The notes beneath the pieces are model-generated. The model was not told the DNA's origin. It saw only the letters and a list, made by a program, of their open reading frames with translations, and did no database searches. The position numbers and the translations under genes are program-made. From positions 76,104,001 to 76,168,000 of the forward strand of contig NC_069371.1 in the NCBI RefSeq assembly GCF_021730395.1: 64,000 nucleotides of DNA, given 5' to 3'. Of the stretch, positions 36,130-48,400 are shown piece after piece (the first letter of the stretch is position 1; each line of letters opens with the position of its first letter). This stretch comes from Mercenaria mercenaria. Taxonomy: Eukaryota; Mollusca; Bivalvia; Venerida; Veneridae.

Positions 36130-37231
36130 TACGGTGTTCCGTTTGGACAATCGTGACGTTTTATTTAATACTAAACCGCAATACACGATGGCACGATGAC
36201 GAAAACGCGATGGCTCGGTGGCACGATGATGAAACAACGATGGTACGATGGTGAAAACGCGATGGCACGATGATGAAATCGCGATGGTACGATGGTGAAA
36301 TGTCGATGTAATATCGCGTTTTCATCGTACCATCGCGTTTTCACCATCACACCATTGTGCCATCGCGTTTCCATACCATCGTGCCATCGCGTTTTCACAT
36401 CGTGCCATCGCGTTATTATTATCGTACCATCGTGGTTTCGCCATCGTACCGTCGCGTTTTCACCATCGTGCCATCGCGTTATCATCATCGTACCATCGTG
36501 GTTTCACCATCGTACCATCGCGTTTTCGCCATCATACCATCGCCTTCCGGTTAGAAATGCGTAGTCCCGTACACTTGCATTTTTGTCAACAATAGATGAA
36601 TGTATCTCAATATATTTTGTGAGAAAAAATTTACCATTTAGATTCTTCTTATTCAAACTCAGCTTATTCTTGTTAGGATGTAGAAGGTACATAGTGCAAT
36701 GTGAAAATGAGATTGTATCAAGCCTGTATTTTACGACACATATACTGTACCACCGCGCATGACCACCGGAAGGCGATGGTACGATGCTGAAAATGCGATG
36801 GTACGATAATGATAACGCGATGGTACGATGGTGAAAATGCGAGGGTACGATGATGAAAACGCGATGACACGATGGTGAAAACGCAATGGTACGATGGTGA
36901 AAACGCGATGGTACGATGGTGAAACCACGATGGTACGATGATGATAACGCGATGGCACGATGGTGAAAACGCGATGGTACGATGGTGTAAACGAGATGGC
37001 ACGATGGTGCGATGGGGGAACGCGATGGTACGATGATGAAAACGCGATATGTCATCGACATTTCACCATCGTACCATCGCGATTTCATCATCGTGCCATC
37101 GCGTTTTCACCATCGTGCCAACGTTGTCTCATCATCGTGCCATCGCGCCATCGCATTTTCGTCATCGTACCATCGTGCATCACGGTTTAGTATTAAATAA
37201 AATGTCACGATTGTCCAAACGGAACACAGTA
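36130..37231. mobile_element. 1.1-kb foldback element built of short satellite
   Basis: Ends TACGGTGTTCCGTTTGGAC and, inverted, TACTGTGTTCCGTTTGGAC extend for ~50 bp. They are flanked by the 6-bp duplication ATTTTC (36124-36129, 37232-37237). Inside each arm are blocks of the unit GATGGYACGATGRTGAAAACGC, running forward then inverted (switch points near 36309 and 37050), around a unique centre at about 36546-36769. All frames in the satellite are open by virtue of the repeat, so the long arginine/histidine-rich ORFs are not genes. Confidence 0.8.
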
Positions 37232-37305
37232 ATTTTCAGATAAAACCTTTTGATAGATGCTGCATTATTATACATACTGTATTACACTGGATAACCGGCT
37301 ATCCT

Positions 37306-40300
37306 GACGCCCGCTGGACAAAAAAAAAACGTTGGAGAGAAAAAAAAACCGCTGTAAATGGGTAGGTAAAGTTTTTCATTTATTTCTATTGATACGAAGC
37401 CAGTCCTTGCAAGTCAACTTGGCAGTTATATTAAGGAATGAACGTGGCTTATATTCACAACTTTTGGTCTCAAAACGATCGCTAGCTTTTTAGAAAGTTC
37501 CCTAACAATTTCTCCCGTCTGAAAAATCTAACAAAGTTCCAAAGTTTTATGCAAATGTCATTGTTTATGAACAACCTGTGAAGACTTTAATCATTTGGTT
37601 TGACAAATGTATCTTTTCGGAGCATCTGTGTGAAATTTTCTGTTTGAAAAACAAAATTACCGTTAAACATGTGTGGGTAAAAATATGACTGTCGAAAACG
37701 GCTGGTGTATTTGAAATTGGCAGTCGTTGAACTCGGATGTTGGCTATCGAGAATACAGGTGGATGCAAAGATTTTATTTATGTTATTTTATGCCTAACTG
37801 TGTCCCGTCTTATACATAGTACGTTTTGTATCTGCTTAACCTAGTTGTATCTAGATACATAGAGTTACAACAAATATAACATAATTACGTAGCACATAAT
37901 TAAAACATAGTTTGATATCACAAAGTTTTTGTGACTAGTGTACTACTATGACATATATAATACACAGGATAACCTGTTTTAACCTGTTTAAGCCTCATTA
38001 CGGCTTATTTCTAACAGGGTCCTTGAACATATTGTCATAATTGACTAAAGTATTTAATTAATGATACTAGTACCGTTTGTGCTATATTAGTGCACAAACA
38101 TGTTGTCAACATTTGACATGTATATGTTACACGAACAATGTTATCACAATAAAATCATATCACATAAAATCTACAATTGACTATTATACACTAAAAATAT
38201 ATATGTATACTGGAATAACCATCGGATGTTTCTTTACTTTCTTTTTAAAAGCATATTTACTCTTTGTTTTCTGAATATGCTGTGGTAATTGGTTCCAGTC
38301 TAAAATACTATTATAGTAAAAATTCGTGTTTTCTGCAATTTATTTTGTCTTTTATTTGTGTACAGCTATGTGTACACATGCATTCAGTATGCACGTTTAC
38401 AGAATTGATACTTATATAATTATGATTCATTAATACCATGCCGAGTAATTCTGGTTGGCTCCATTATCAGTCTTCTACTGTTTTTTTTATTTTGGGGGTG
38501 GGGTGGGGGGTGTGGCGGGTGTTAAGGTTCGCTTGGTTCCGTCCATCCTTTCGTCCGCCTGCAAATCCTTCTCTGGGCTGTAACGTCTACATCCATGGAT
38601 CGATTTTCGGCTCGAAATCTGTTACATAGGGCTAAATACTAGTACAAGTATTTTGTGTCCGGACTTGTAATGTCTACATGCATGGACTAATTGTGAAATA
38701 TCTTCACGTTATTCCATAGGTTGCAAACATTCTTTGTACGGAGCATAACTTTGTTATTCCTTGAGGGATTTTATACATGTTACACAGCAAAACGTTGTTA
38801 CCCAGCTCCATTGCTTAAACGTAAAGGCTGCCCTTTGGGCTCACACCTCCCGGCTATGAATGGTTATATAACAATAGTTCGTGTCTGAAACTTTATTACA
38901 CATTAAAGTAAGACTCACGAAGGTCAATGTTGCATTTTGGATTGAAAGAATTAAATTTTGAAACGGGAAAATCTTGCTACAGAGCTATCATGTTTTGAGT
39001 TTGCTATTCCAAAAGAGTGTGATATTAGTGTCCCTTTCAAACGACGACATGTTACAACAAAAAAAGAAGTCTAACATCTGCAGGGGTGAACGAGTGAGTG
39101 AGTTGGGTTTTACGGCGAATCGACACAAAATGGTCATATATCGCTGAGAAGAAGCTATATTGAAAACGCCAATTGCAAAGCGTACCTTAAATCACCCATG
39201 TAAAAATGTAAAGCACATTATGTAAAAATGTAAAGCATATCTAAAATCATTTATGTAAAAATGTTAAGCATATCTAATGTAAAGCATAAAGGATCGGTTT
39301 ACATTTATTTAAAAGAACCACAAATGATTGCTGTAAAAAAAGAGAGAGAAAAATATAAGGAACTGCATAATTCTCATTACTACATATGTTGATTTAAAAG
39401 GACGAGATTATACATCATTTGTTGCACTTTCATTCAAATGAAGTTAAAGTACAGAAAACTTGAACTGGTTTTCAAAATACGTCAGGGGAAATATCAACAT
39501 TAAAGGGACTGGCCTCCAGACAACAACAAAAAATATTCTTTTAGATATCTGGAAATAAATGCTACATTTCTTAAGAAGGCTTTAAAACTTTATTACTGAC
39601 AAACTATATGTTACGGAAACACACGAGAATTTGCTGCTTTTACTACTTTTATGATGAAAATCGAAAAGCGTTTATTCCAGTTAAACTGTCTCGATTATAA
39701 ATATCTATGTTTTGAAGTCATAATTCACTACTTCCGCTATGTAGTGCTACTGGTTACGACGACGGGAAAATGTCTTTCCGGGGTTCGATTCCCGACGCGG
39801 TCATCTGTTTTTCTTGATTTGGAATTTTTAAAATATTTTAGAAGCAAAAACTCATATTCTAATGTTCATAATATGTCCAAGCTTCAATTTGAAATAAACA
39901 TTATTTTTAGCCAAATCTGGAGGTCAGTGCCTTTAAATGCAGAAATGCGTTAAAAACTTCATCTAAGCGTATTAAATTAAATGAATTGTAAAACTAGTAG
40001 TAAATGTATGGCAATATGAATTAAATACTTAATTTATCAAAACAGTTGTCAAAGAATTGACTACTAGAAGCAATCATTTACACTTGCAGAAACCGCAGTA
40101 AAAGAACTTTCTAGAGTAGCCCTGAGGGGCACCTGGGGTGTTCCTCCGCTGTCAAAAGCTGAAAAAGTCGCCATACGATCTAAATTACGTACTTGTGACT
40201 GTAAACCCAACAAACTAAACAAAACTTTCTATAGAATCTTTCGCATGGTGAAGAAATTGCAATAACGCGAGTGACTGGTAAAAATTTAGTCAGTCTGAGA

Positions 40301-40878
40301 AGGAATATAGCCATGTTTGACAAAGCCGCTTGAAATGAAACAGAGTCACATCTATAATTGATTAGATTTTGGTCAAATCACTACCAATTATACGTTTTAC
40401 ATACAAAGGTATGCATATAGCCATCGGAGTTGATGGATAGCCCATAAACGGTAACAGCCGTGTTCAGCGACAGTATCACCGGCCGTTTTCGACATTCATA
40501 TCTTTTTCATCCATACATGTTTAACGGCGAATATTGTTTTTCAGAAAGAACGTGGAACCAGGAAATTTCACACAGATGCTCCAAACTGATACATCTGTCA
40601 AACCAATGATTAATGTTTTCACAGATTGTTAATAAACAAAGATAGTTTCATAATACTTTAGAATTTTGTTAGATTTTTCAGACTGGAGAAATTATTAGGG
40701 AATTTCTAAAAATATAACAGTCGTTTACAGCCCCAAAATTGTAAATGTTAGCCATGTCCATTCCTTAACAAAACTGCCAACTTGAATTGCAAGGACTGGC
40801 TTCTTATCGATAGAAATAAATGATAAACCCATTTGCAGCGGGGTTATTTTTCCAGTGGGCGTCAGGATAGCCAGTTAT
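37306..40878. mobile_element. 3.6-kb element with ~430-bp inverted ends
   Basis: 37306 reads CACTGGATAACCGGCTATCC, and inverted from 40878 CACTGGATAACTGGCTATCC. The match continues with gaps through AAGCCAGTCCTTGCAA, GGCAGTT, TCTGAAAAATCTAACAAA, AGCATCTGTGTGAAATTT and GTTAAACATGT to about 37745 and 40444. The centre has no transposase I can see and contains a RUDI stub (~39103-39145) and MITE family C (39500-39936). No clear target duplication is visible. Confidence 0.7.
39500..39936. mobile_element. TTAA-flanked MITE, family C, copy 2
   Basis: TTAA on both sides, with ends AGGGACTGGCCTCCAGA and AGGCACTGACCTCCAGA inverted. Compared with 12436-12702 it carries extra sequence at about 39690-39825 that contains a tRNA-like piece (GGTTACGACGACGGG, GGGGTTCGATTCCC), probably a truncated SINE. 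Confidence 0.7.
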
Positions 40879-41959
40879 CCAGTGTGTGTACATTCGCTGT
40901 CTTGTATAAAACCCGTAAGATAAACATGCATAAGGAAAATACTGTTATCTTACATATTTTGTACAAAACAGTTATACCCAAGCACAATTTATATACAGTG
41001 CATTCGTTCAGAATTCTAAAACACAATGTCATATCTATGTACGAATTCGCATGAGAACGAAAGTGGTTGCTGGCGGTATATTTTATTGAAGTCTTCTGGT
41101 TACCACATGTCAATAACCTTGTCACTAGTTGATAAAACTGTGGTGTACATAGCATGAATGCCATAATGGTTTAGTATTTAGTATAATTTAGGTGAGGACT
41201 TTATCTAAATGTTATCTAAATGTGTTGAAACGGACAATACAGTAGACTGCAGATAAGTATTAACATTATTTTTTGTCATGAAACGTATACAGTCAATGCA
41301 TATCGGCAAATTATTTCTAGTTTCATGATTACTTTATATTTGCACAAATCCATCATTGCTATCAATACGGACTTTTTTTAATGTTTTATTTAACTGCTGG
41401 ACCATTTTGTTTTTCATTTAATCCTGAATCATCAAAGAAACAAAATACACTAAGTCTTTTGCTTGAATAGAGATCCGCAATTTTACCGTAGGAGAAAACT
41501 CTTTTTTGGAGTTCTAGAGGACGACGCGTTTCTAGTTTCTAGTTTCTAGTATAAAAATGAATTACATATAGATTTCTAATGTGTTGGTCTCGTTTCTTCT
41601 ATTCAGACCTAAGCTGAGGGTCCAGAGTGTGATGAGACAGGTGCTGTTTATATCCAGTTATACATATAATTTATATGTAATGAATAATGGCTGTTATTCT
41701 AACACGGCTCGATTTAGTCCCCTGTTTAAGAAAGAAGACTGTAATTGCGTTTGTTACACCACGCATACACACAGAGTTTGTACTTCATTGCTGCTACTTC
41801 AGGACGTCAAACGTCATAGCGTGCGCTGGGAAAGAAACCCACACAGAACGGGCAAATATCAATTGTTGAATATCTTCAAACACATTGATAGTAATCCTCG
41901 AAAGCGTGTTAGAATCGAAGTATTAAATATATCTCAATTTGAATAAAAGCATTGGTTGT
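40879..41959. other. gene-free AT-rich stretch
   Basis: I see only AT-rich sequence and a small TTTCTAG triplication near 41530. The 121-codon frame at 41581 has no splice or family support. Confidence 0.45.
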
Positions 41960-41961
41960 CA

Positions 41962-42252
41962 TTCAGTTTTGTTTGTTTGTTTGGTTCAGGTTCAACGCCG
42001 CTTTTCAACAGTATTTCAGTTATGTAACGGCGGGCAGTTAACCTAACCAGTGTTCCTGGATTCAGTACCAGTACAATCCTGTTCAAACAAGTAACTGGCA
42101 ACTTCTCCACATGCATCAGAGGTGGAGGACGAAAGATTTCAGACACAATGTCTTTTATCAAATCGTCTCGGAGAATATACGGCCCGCCCGGGGATCGCGA
42201 CCCCGTGATCCGTAGATCTGCGTTCTCCTATACTGAGCTAACCGGGCGGGTT
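41962..42252 (-). mobile_element. tRNA-Arg-headed SINE
   Basis: Read on the - strand: a tRNA-like head (CCCGCCCGGTTAGCTCAGTA, then GGTCGCGATCCCCGGGCGGG) with an Arg(ACG)-like CTACGGA loop, then a body containing CGTCCTCCACCTCTGATGCA and GGTTAACTGCCCGCCGTTAC. The tail is AAACAAACAAAC. This body is one I associate with many bivalve genomes. It sits just upstream of the SULT N-terminal exon. Confidence 0.75.
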
Positions 42253-42392
42253 GTTTGTCATTCAGATGCGTATAATGATATCGCTCGGGCTGCGGCCTCG
42301 TGATACAATTCCTTCGCATCTGAACTCCAAACAATGATCTACTGTTTGGGATTCATTAATAATTATTTCTTTAGATAAAACAGAAATTCAGA

Positions 42393-42570
42393 ATGCCGCT
42401 TCTCAAGCAACCTGACGGCAATGGACATAGTATAACATACACTGATACTGATGGTTATCTGGCGGCGACATTTGGGCTACACGCAGAGGTACTGGCTGAC
42501 AGAATTCGAAACTTGCCGAACTTTAGGTGCCGACAGGATGACGTTTTCATTTGTGCTCCTCCAAAATGCG
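42393..42570 (+). CDS. N-terminal exon of the sulfotransferase, abnormal donor
   Basis: Preceded by an acceptor-like TATTTCTTTAG (42374). ATG at 42393 opens MPLLKQPDGNGHS..., and the frame passes through ..RIRNLPNFRCRQDDVFICAP to PKC just before position 42570. This matches the SULT N-terminus up to the PAPS-binding loop, which in the family reads (Y)PKSGT(T/H)W; the next exon supplies THWLWEI. The 5' splice site is the problem. After AAATGCG the sequence is ATAAGA rather than GTAAGA, and with the AG acceptor at 45093 the junction is one base short of keeping frame. An AT-AC intron ending at GATAAC (45089) would be in frame but would place Val-Arg where Gly is expected. Confidence 0.6.
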
Positions 42571-43141
42571 ATAAGAATTTCAAAATGATTTTATTTGTTC
42601 TGTGATGCAGCAACATTCTTGTCGATGGTGCGAACACTTTGTTCGTTTTCGTGAACCATTTCAATAAACGTTCATACATAATCATAAGCCATATTATCTG
42701 ACATTTATTGCCAACTATACATAATGGAAATTCACTGAAACCTCTTAGTAATACCTAAATTAATAGTAATTATCATTATTGTTTTCAAAATTTCATACGT
42801 ACAGGAAAAGTATAGTACGGACTATACATGTATTAAGTCTCATAAAATACGGAAATGAATTGTAAACTTTTGCATTTTTGTTAATCTTTTTCGGAAAAAA
42901 ATACAATTTGTTTCATATTGGGGTTAAACAAAATGCCACATGCGCCTTGACCCATCACTTTGGATGGGTAAAGTATAACACTACATGCGCATTGAATAAT
43001 CACTTCTGGTAACTCACATTACTACATGCGCTTTGATTCATCTCTTTCGGGTAAAGCACCGTGACTGCTATCTGCGTTTTGACAAATCATTTTGGGTAAT
43101 TCACAGTGTCACTTGCATTTTTGTTCTTCTCTTTTCTTTTT

Positions 43142-45021
43142 AGCTCACTTGAACCGAAGGTTCAGGGTGAGCTATAAGTATTAGGTGGATGTCCATCGTC
43201 CGTCGTCCGTCGTCCACATTTTTACTTAAACATCTTGTCCTTTGAAACTACTGGTCAGAATAACACCAAATTTGGTTTGTAGCATTCTGGTGAGGTCCTC
43301 TATCAAATTTCTTCAAATGGGGGCACTTGGCCCCTTTTAAGGGCCGCTAGAACTAAAAATAGAAAAAAAAAACACCTTTAAACGACTTCTTCTCATGAAC
43401 CGCTTGACGGATCTTCATCAGACTTGGTCTGTAGCATCATTATACGGTCCTCTTTCACATTTGTTCAAACGGGGGCACTTGGCCCCTTTAGGGCCGCTAG
43501 AGCTAAAAATAGAAATACATTTAAACGACTTCTTCTCGTGAACCGCTTGATGGATCTTCATCAAACTTGATCTGTAGCATCATTATAAGGTTCTCTCACA
43601 AATTTATTTAAATGGGGGCACTTGGCCCCTTTAAGGGGCCGCTTGAGCTAAAAAAGAAAAACCTAGAAACAACTTCTTCTCACGAACCGCTTGATGGATC
43701 TTCATCAAACTTGGACTGTAGCATTATTATAAAGTCCTCTCCCAAGTTTATTCAAATAGGGGCACCACTTGGTCGCTTTTAGGGGCCGCTAGAGCTAAAA
43801 ATAGAAATACATTTAAACGACTTCTTAACATGAACCGCAGGATTGAATTTCACCAAACTTAGTCTTTAGCATCATTATATGGTCCTCTATCAAATTTGTT
43901 CAAATGGGGGCACTTGATCCCTTTTAGGGTCCGCTAGAGCTAAAAAAAAAGAAAAACCTATAAACCTTTGTTTAAATGGGGGCACTTGGCCCCTTTAGGG
44001 GCCGCTAGAGATAAAAATAGAAATACATTTAAACGACTTCTTCCCATGAACCGCTTGATGGATCTTCATCAAACTTGGTCTGTAGCATTGTTATATAGTC
44101 CTCTCCCAAGACTGTTCAAATTGGGGCACTTGGCCCCTTTTACGGGCCGCTAGAGCTAAAAATAGAAAAACCTTTAAACGACTTCTTCTCATGAACCGCT
44201 TAATGGATCCTCATCGAACTTGGTCTGTAGCATTATTATAAGATCCTCTCACAAATTTGTTCAAATGGGGGCACATGGCCCCTTTTTAGGGCCGCTAGAG
44301 CTAAAAATAGAAATATGTTTAAACGACTTCTTATCATGAACCGCTTGATTCATCTTCATCAAACTTGGTATGTAGCATCATTATATGGTCCTCTCCAAAT
44401 ATTGTTCAAATGGGGGCATTTGGCCCCTTTTAGCGGTCGCTAGAGCTAAAAATAGAAATACCTTTTAACGACTTCTTTTCATGAACCGTTCGATTGATTT
44501 TCATCAAACTTGGTCTGTAGCATCATTATAAGGTCCATTCTCAAGTTTGTTCAAATTGGGGCACTTGGCCCCTTTTAGGGGCTGTTAGTGCTAAAAATAG
44601 AAAACCTTGAAACGACTTCTTCTCATGAACCGCTTGATGGATCTTCATTAAACTTGGTCTGTAGCATCATTATATGGTCATCTCCCAAATTTGTTCAAAT
44701 GGGGGCATTTGGCCCCTATTAGGGGCCGCTAGAGCTAAAAATAGAAATATCTTTTAAACAACTTCTTATCATGAACTGCTTGATGGATCTTCATCAAACT
44801 TGGTATGTAGCATAATTATATGGTCCTCTCCAAAGTTTGTTCAAATTGGGACACTTGACCTTTAAGGGGCCGCTAGAGCTAACAATAGAAATACTTTTAA
44901 AAATCTTTTTTAATCTAAATTTTTTAAATTCTTTTTTAAATTTAATACTTTGTCACAAGCAAGATCTAATTAGGTCAAAGTCGGCCTCAGATGAGTGACT
45001 TAGGCCCACTTGGGCCTCTTG
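43142..45021 (+). mobile_element. pearl-like element with ~155-bp tandem core repeats
   Basis: Begins with the hairpin AGCTCACTTGAACCGAAGGT and CGTCCGTCGTCCGTCG, then carries about eleven diverged units of ~155 bp. Landmarks in each are GGGGGCACTTGGCCCC, GGGCCGCTAGAGCTAAAAAT, GACTTCTTCTCATGAACCGC and TTGGTCTGTAGCATCATTAT. It ends with the hairpin AGGCCCACTTGGGCCT and CTTGT. A terminal hairpin plus tandem core matches the bivalve pearl/Helentron-associated organisation as I recall it. It fills most of the first SULT intron. Confidence 0.75.
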
Positions 45022-45093
45022 TTCTGTTTCGTTTTATCCTATCTACATCTTGCTTGCTTTTTGACTAGATTTATAAGTATTGTGATAACTAAG

Positions 45094-45410
45094 GACTCAC
45101 TGGCTCTGGGAAATAATTTCAATGATGTTCGCTGGAACTGCAAACACGATACAGAAAAGCAAGATTGAAACTATGTTAGAACCGATGCCAGTGAAAGTGT
45201 TAGAAAACACTCCGTCGCCGAGGGTATGTGTATAATTATTACAAAGTAACAAGAAATGCTGTGTCTATAAAGGAATATTCTTTTAGAGCACATCTTACGA
45301 ATCTATCTTTGTCCCTTTTTATCACAAATTTACAACAAAAAGATAAGTCGAGAGCTGTCACAGGAGACAGCGCGCCCGACTATTTCGATGCTGGATAGTT
45401 AAACTGGGCA

Positions 45411-45462
<52 letters not shown>

Positions 45463-48400
45463 CCAGATTCCCCATATCTGAGGAAGCTGGACTTGTCACT
45501 GGAGTGTTTAATGATTCCAGTGGTGGATGAATATATTGCCATGGACAATAAGCTTGAGTCTGTGTCAAAAATATTAAAGTGGAATTATGCGCATTTTTCA
45601 AGTAAAGATCCAACTGAAATAGATGTGTGTGTAAAAAGATTGGAGGAAATTATAGCTTTTAACCCAATATACCAAACTCTTCCTGTTACAAATATGAAAT
45701 AATAAATTTCCAAATACATTTGTATGACTTTTCTTATTTTGACAGGGGCAGTCGTTTTAAGAAAAGTCAAACTGCACGCAGGAGTTGCTTTCCTTTAACT
45801 TCAGAAATCACTACCTATAGGTAAGGGAGATCACTGCGTAGAAGATTGAAGAAAAGAACTATTTTTTATTAGTCCGATTTCTTTATTTCTAAAGCATCAA
45901 CTTCAAATACTTATGCGGCATTATCGTTAATTTAACACATTTAAATGCACAGCAACCGATATTTGCTTTTATAAAACATTCACCAAAAACTCACTGTGTG
46001 CAGTCAGATGCGCATTATGTCACTTTAAGAGAGATAAAGATGAAGTGTATCAAAACACTAAATAAGTATAATTCTAAGCAAAAAGGGGGCAAAATTCATA
46101 AAATATTGGTGCAAGAGTTATGCAAATTGTGTCATATGATGGGGGTGATGATGTGGAGCAACTACTTTAAGTTTGAATCAAATCCATTTAGTAATAACTG
46201 AGATATTGTGAAAATGCATCAAAATTAACCTTAATTTCTAAGTAAAAGGGGCATAATTCATGAAAAATTGGTGCCAGAGTTATGCACCTTGTGTCATATG
46301 ATGTGAGTGATAAGGTGGAACAACTATTTTAAGTTTGAATCAAATCCATTTAGTAATAATTGAGACAGAGTGAAAGTACATCAAAACTTTAACCTGAAAT
46401 TCTAAGTAAAAAGGAGGGATAGTTCATGAAATATTGGTGTGAGAGTTATGGCCCTTGTGCCATATGATGTGGGTGATGATGAGGAATAAATATTTTAAGT
46501 TTGAAACAAATCCATCAAGTGATTACAGAGATAAAGAGAAAGTGCATCAAAACTTTAACCAAGGTGCGGACGCGGAAGGACACCGACGCCGACGCTGACG
46601 CCGGGTCGAGTAGGACAGCTTTCCATACGTCGTATAGTCGAGCTAAAAAAGTAATTTGTTAAAATGGTACTTTTTTTTGTAAAATTACATTTTCTTGTCT
46701 TCAAGTTTACTAGTAAGACCTTGAAAATAGTCCAAAGACAAGTTACAAAGTCGGCTAATAAATAAACATATTCATCAAACTTTCTGTACATTGGTTGTAC
46801 CATAAGCACATACATGTATACATGTCCCTGTAACTATCTACAAAGTGTACTCTACATCTAAGTACCGTAATCCTTTACATACATGTACTTCTAATTGTTA
46901 CAAGTATTCTCAAAAAGTACAATTTTACAATATTAATGAACAACGTTAGGGCAATTGATTTCATTTCATCTGTTATAAAAGAATATATGAGCCGCGTAAT
47001 GAGAAAACCAACATAGTGGCTTTGCGTTAGGCATGGATCCAGACGAGCCTGCACATCCGCGCAGTCTGGTCAGGATCCATGCTGTCCGCTTTCAAAGCCT
47101 ATTGCAATTAGAGAAACTGTTAGCGAACAGCATGGATCCTGACCAGACTGCTCGGATGCGCAGGCTGGTTTGGATCCATGCTGGTCGCAAAGCCACTATG
47201 TTGGTTTTCTCATGGCACGGCTCATAGGTATTCTCCAACATTTAAATATATGATCATGACTTAAAGTACAATTTATTTCATATGTACTTTATTTTCTATT
47301 ATTTTTCTTACAGTTGCTCAATACACATGTACCTTACAAATATATGCCGAGGGAAGTGAAAGAGTTAGGATGTAAGATTGTGCATTTACTGCAGAACCCC
47401 AAAGACCTGGCTGTTTCTTTATACAATCATACACTCGGAATACATCTGTTTGAATATCACGGAAAATGGGAACATTTTCTGCCTTTATTCTTACAGGGGA
47501 AAAGTATGTTCCTTAAATACGTCTACAGTAATTGTTTTACATCTTATTACAGAAATCGTCATTGGTCACGGAAATAAATTAAACAAAAAAAAAAACATCA
47601 AAATTCTCGGTGTACATAACACATATTTTAAGCTTTTATACTTTAAATTTTAACTTTTTTTCTGCTTTCTCTCAAATAAATATGTGATATAACGACATAG
47701 CCGGCATATTTGCTCCAATTGCATAATCAGAAATACTTCTTGTGTTATTTGAACTTCCAAATAAGCAGCAAAAATGTGTCTGTTGGAAAATAGAATTGAT
47801 GATCGTAACCTTTGTACAGTGCTACTTTACCTTTTCAAATCTGAAGGAAAATCAAAGAAAAATAAGTAATAAAACTGTGATATATTTACAGCAGAGTGTA
47901 ACAGTTGGTTTGACTATGTACTCAGCTGGGAGCAGGTCATTTCTGACAATCCTGGTTTTCCCATACATCTGATCTACTTTGAAGACCTAAAACAGGTAAA
48001 ACTATTGCATTACTTAAATTTCATCCTTTGTATGTATACAGTTGAAGAAGAATATAATTATGATCTTATTTGTCTGAATAGTTTCTTGATATGAGCCGCG
48101 CCATGAGAAAACCAACATAGTGGGTATGCGACCAGCATGGATCCAGACCAGCCTGCGCATCCGCGCAGTCTGGTCAGGATCCATGCTGTTCGCTTTCAAA
48201 GCCTATTACAATTAGAGAAACCGTTAGCGAACAGCATGGATCCTGATCCGCGCAGTCTGGTCTGGATCCTTGCTGGTCGCATACCCACCATGTTGGTTTT
48301 CTCATGGCGCGGCTCATATATTCTTATGTCAAAAGGCATTTCATCAGGTTATCTTAATCCTTATCATGCTGGACACGATTGATTTTATCCGTTTGCGACC

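Noticed and set aside
36171-37200. Several overlapping open frames of 60-195 codons on both strands
   Set aside because: They are translations of the GATGGTACGATG satellite in the foldback element; frames stay open only because the repeat lacks stops.
41581-41946. 121-codon frame upstream of SULT
   Set aside because: Unremarkable composition, no splice signals or recognisable motif, and it ends beside a SINE.
45493-45702. Open frame of 69 codons as a SULT exon or separate gene
   Set aside because: Most of it is the small frame of MITE family A, preceded by chance open sequence next to a TTA microsatellite.
47033-48382. Open frames reading [19 protein letters not shown] and similar
   Set aside because: They lie wholly in palindromic MITE family P and recur in every copy on both strands.
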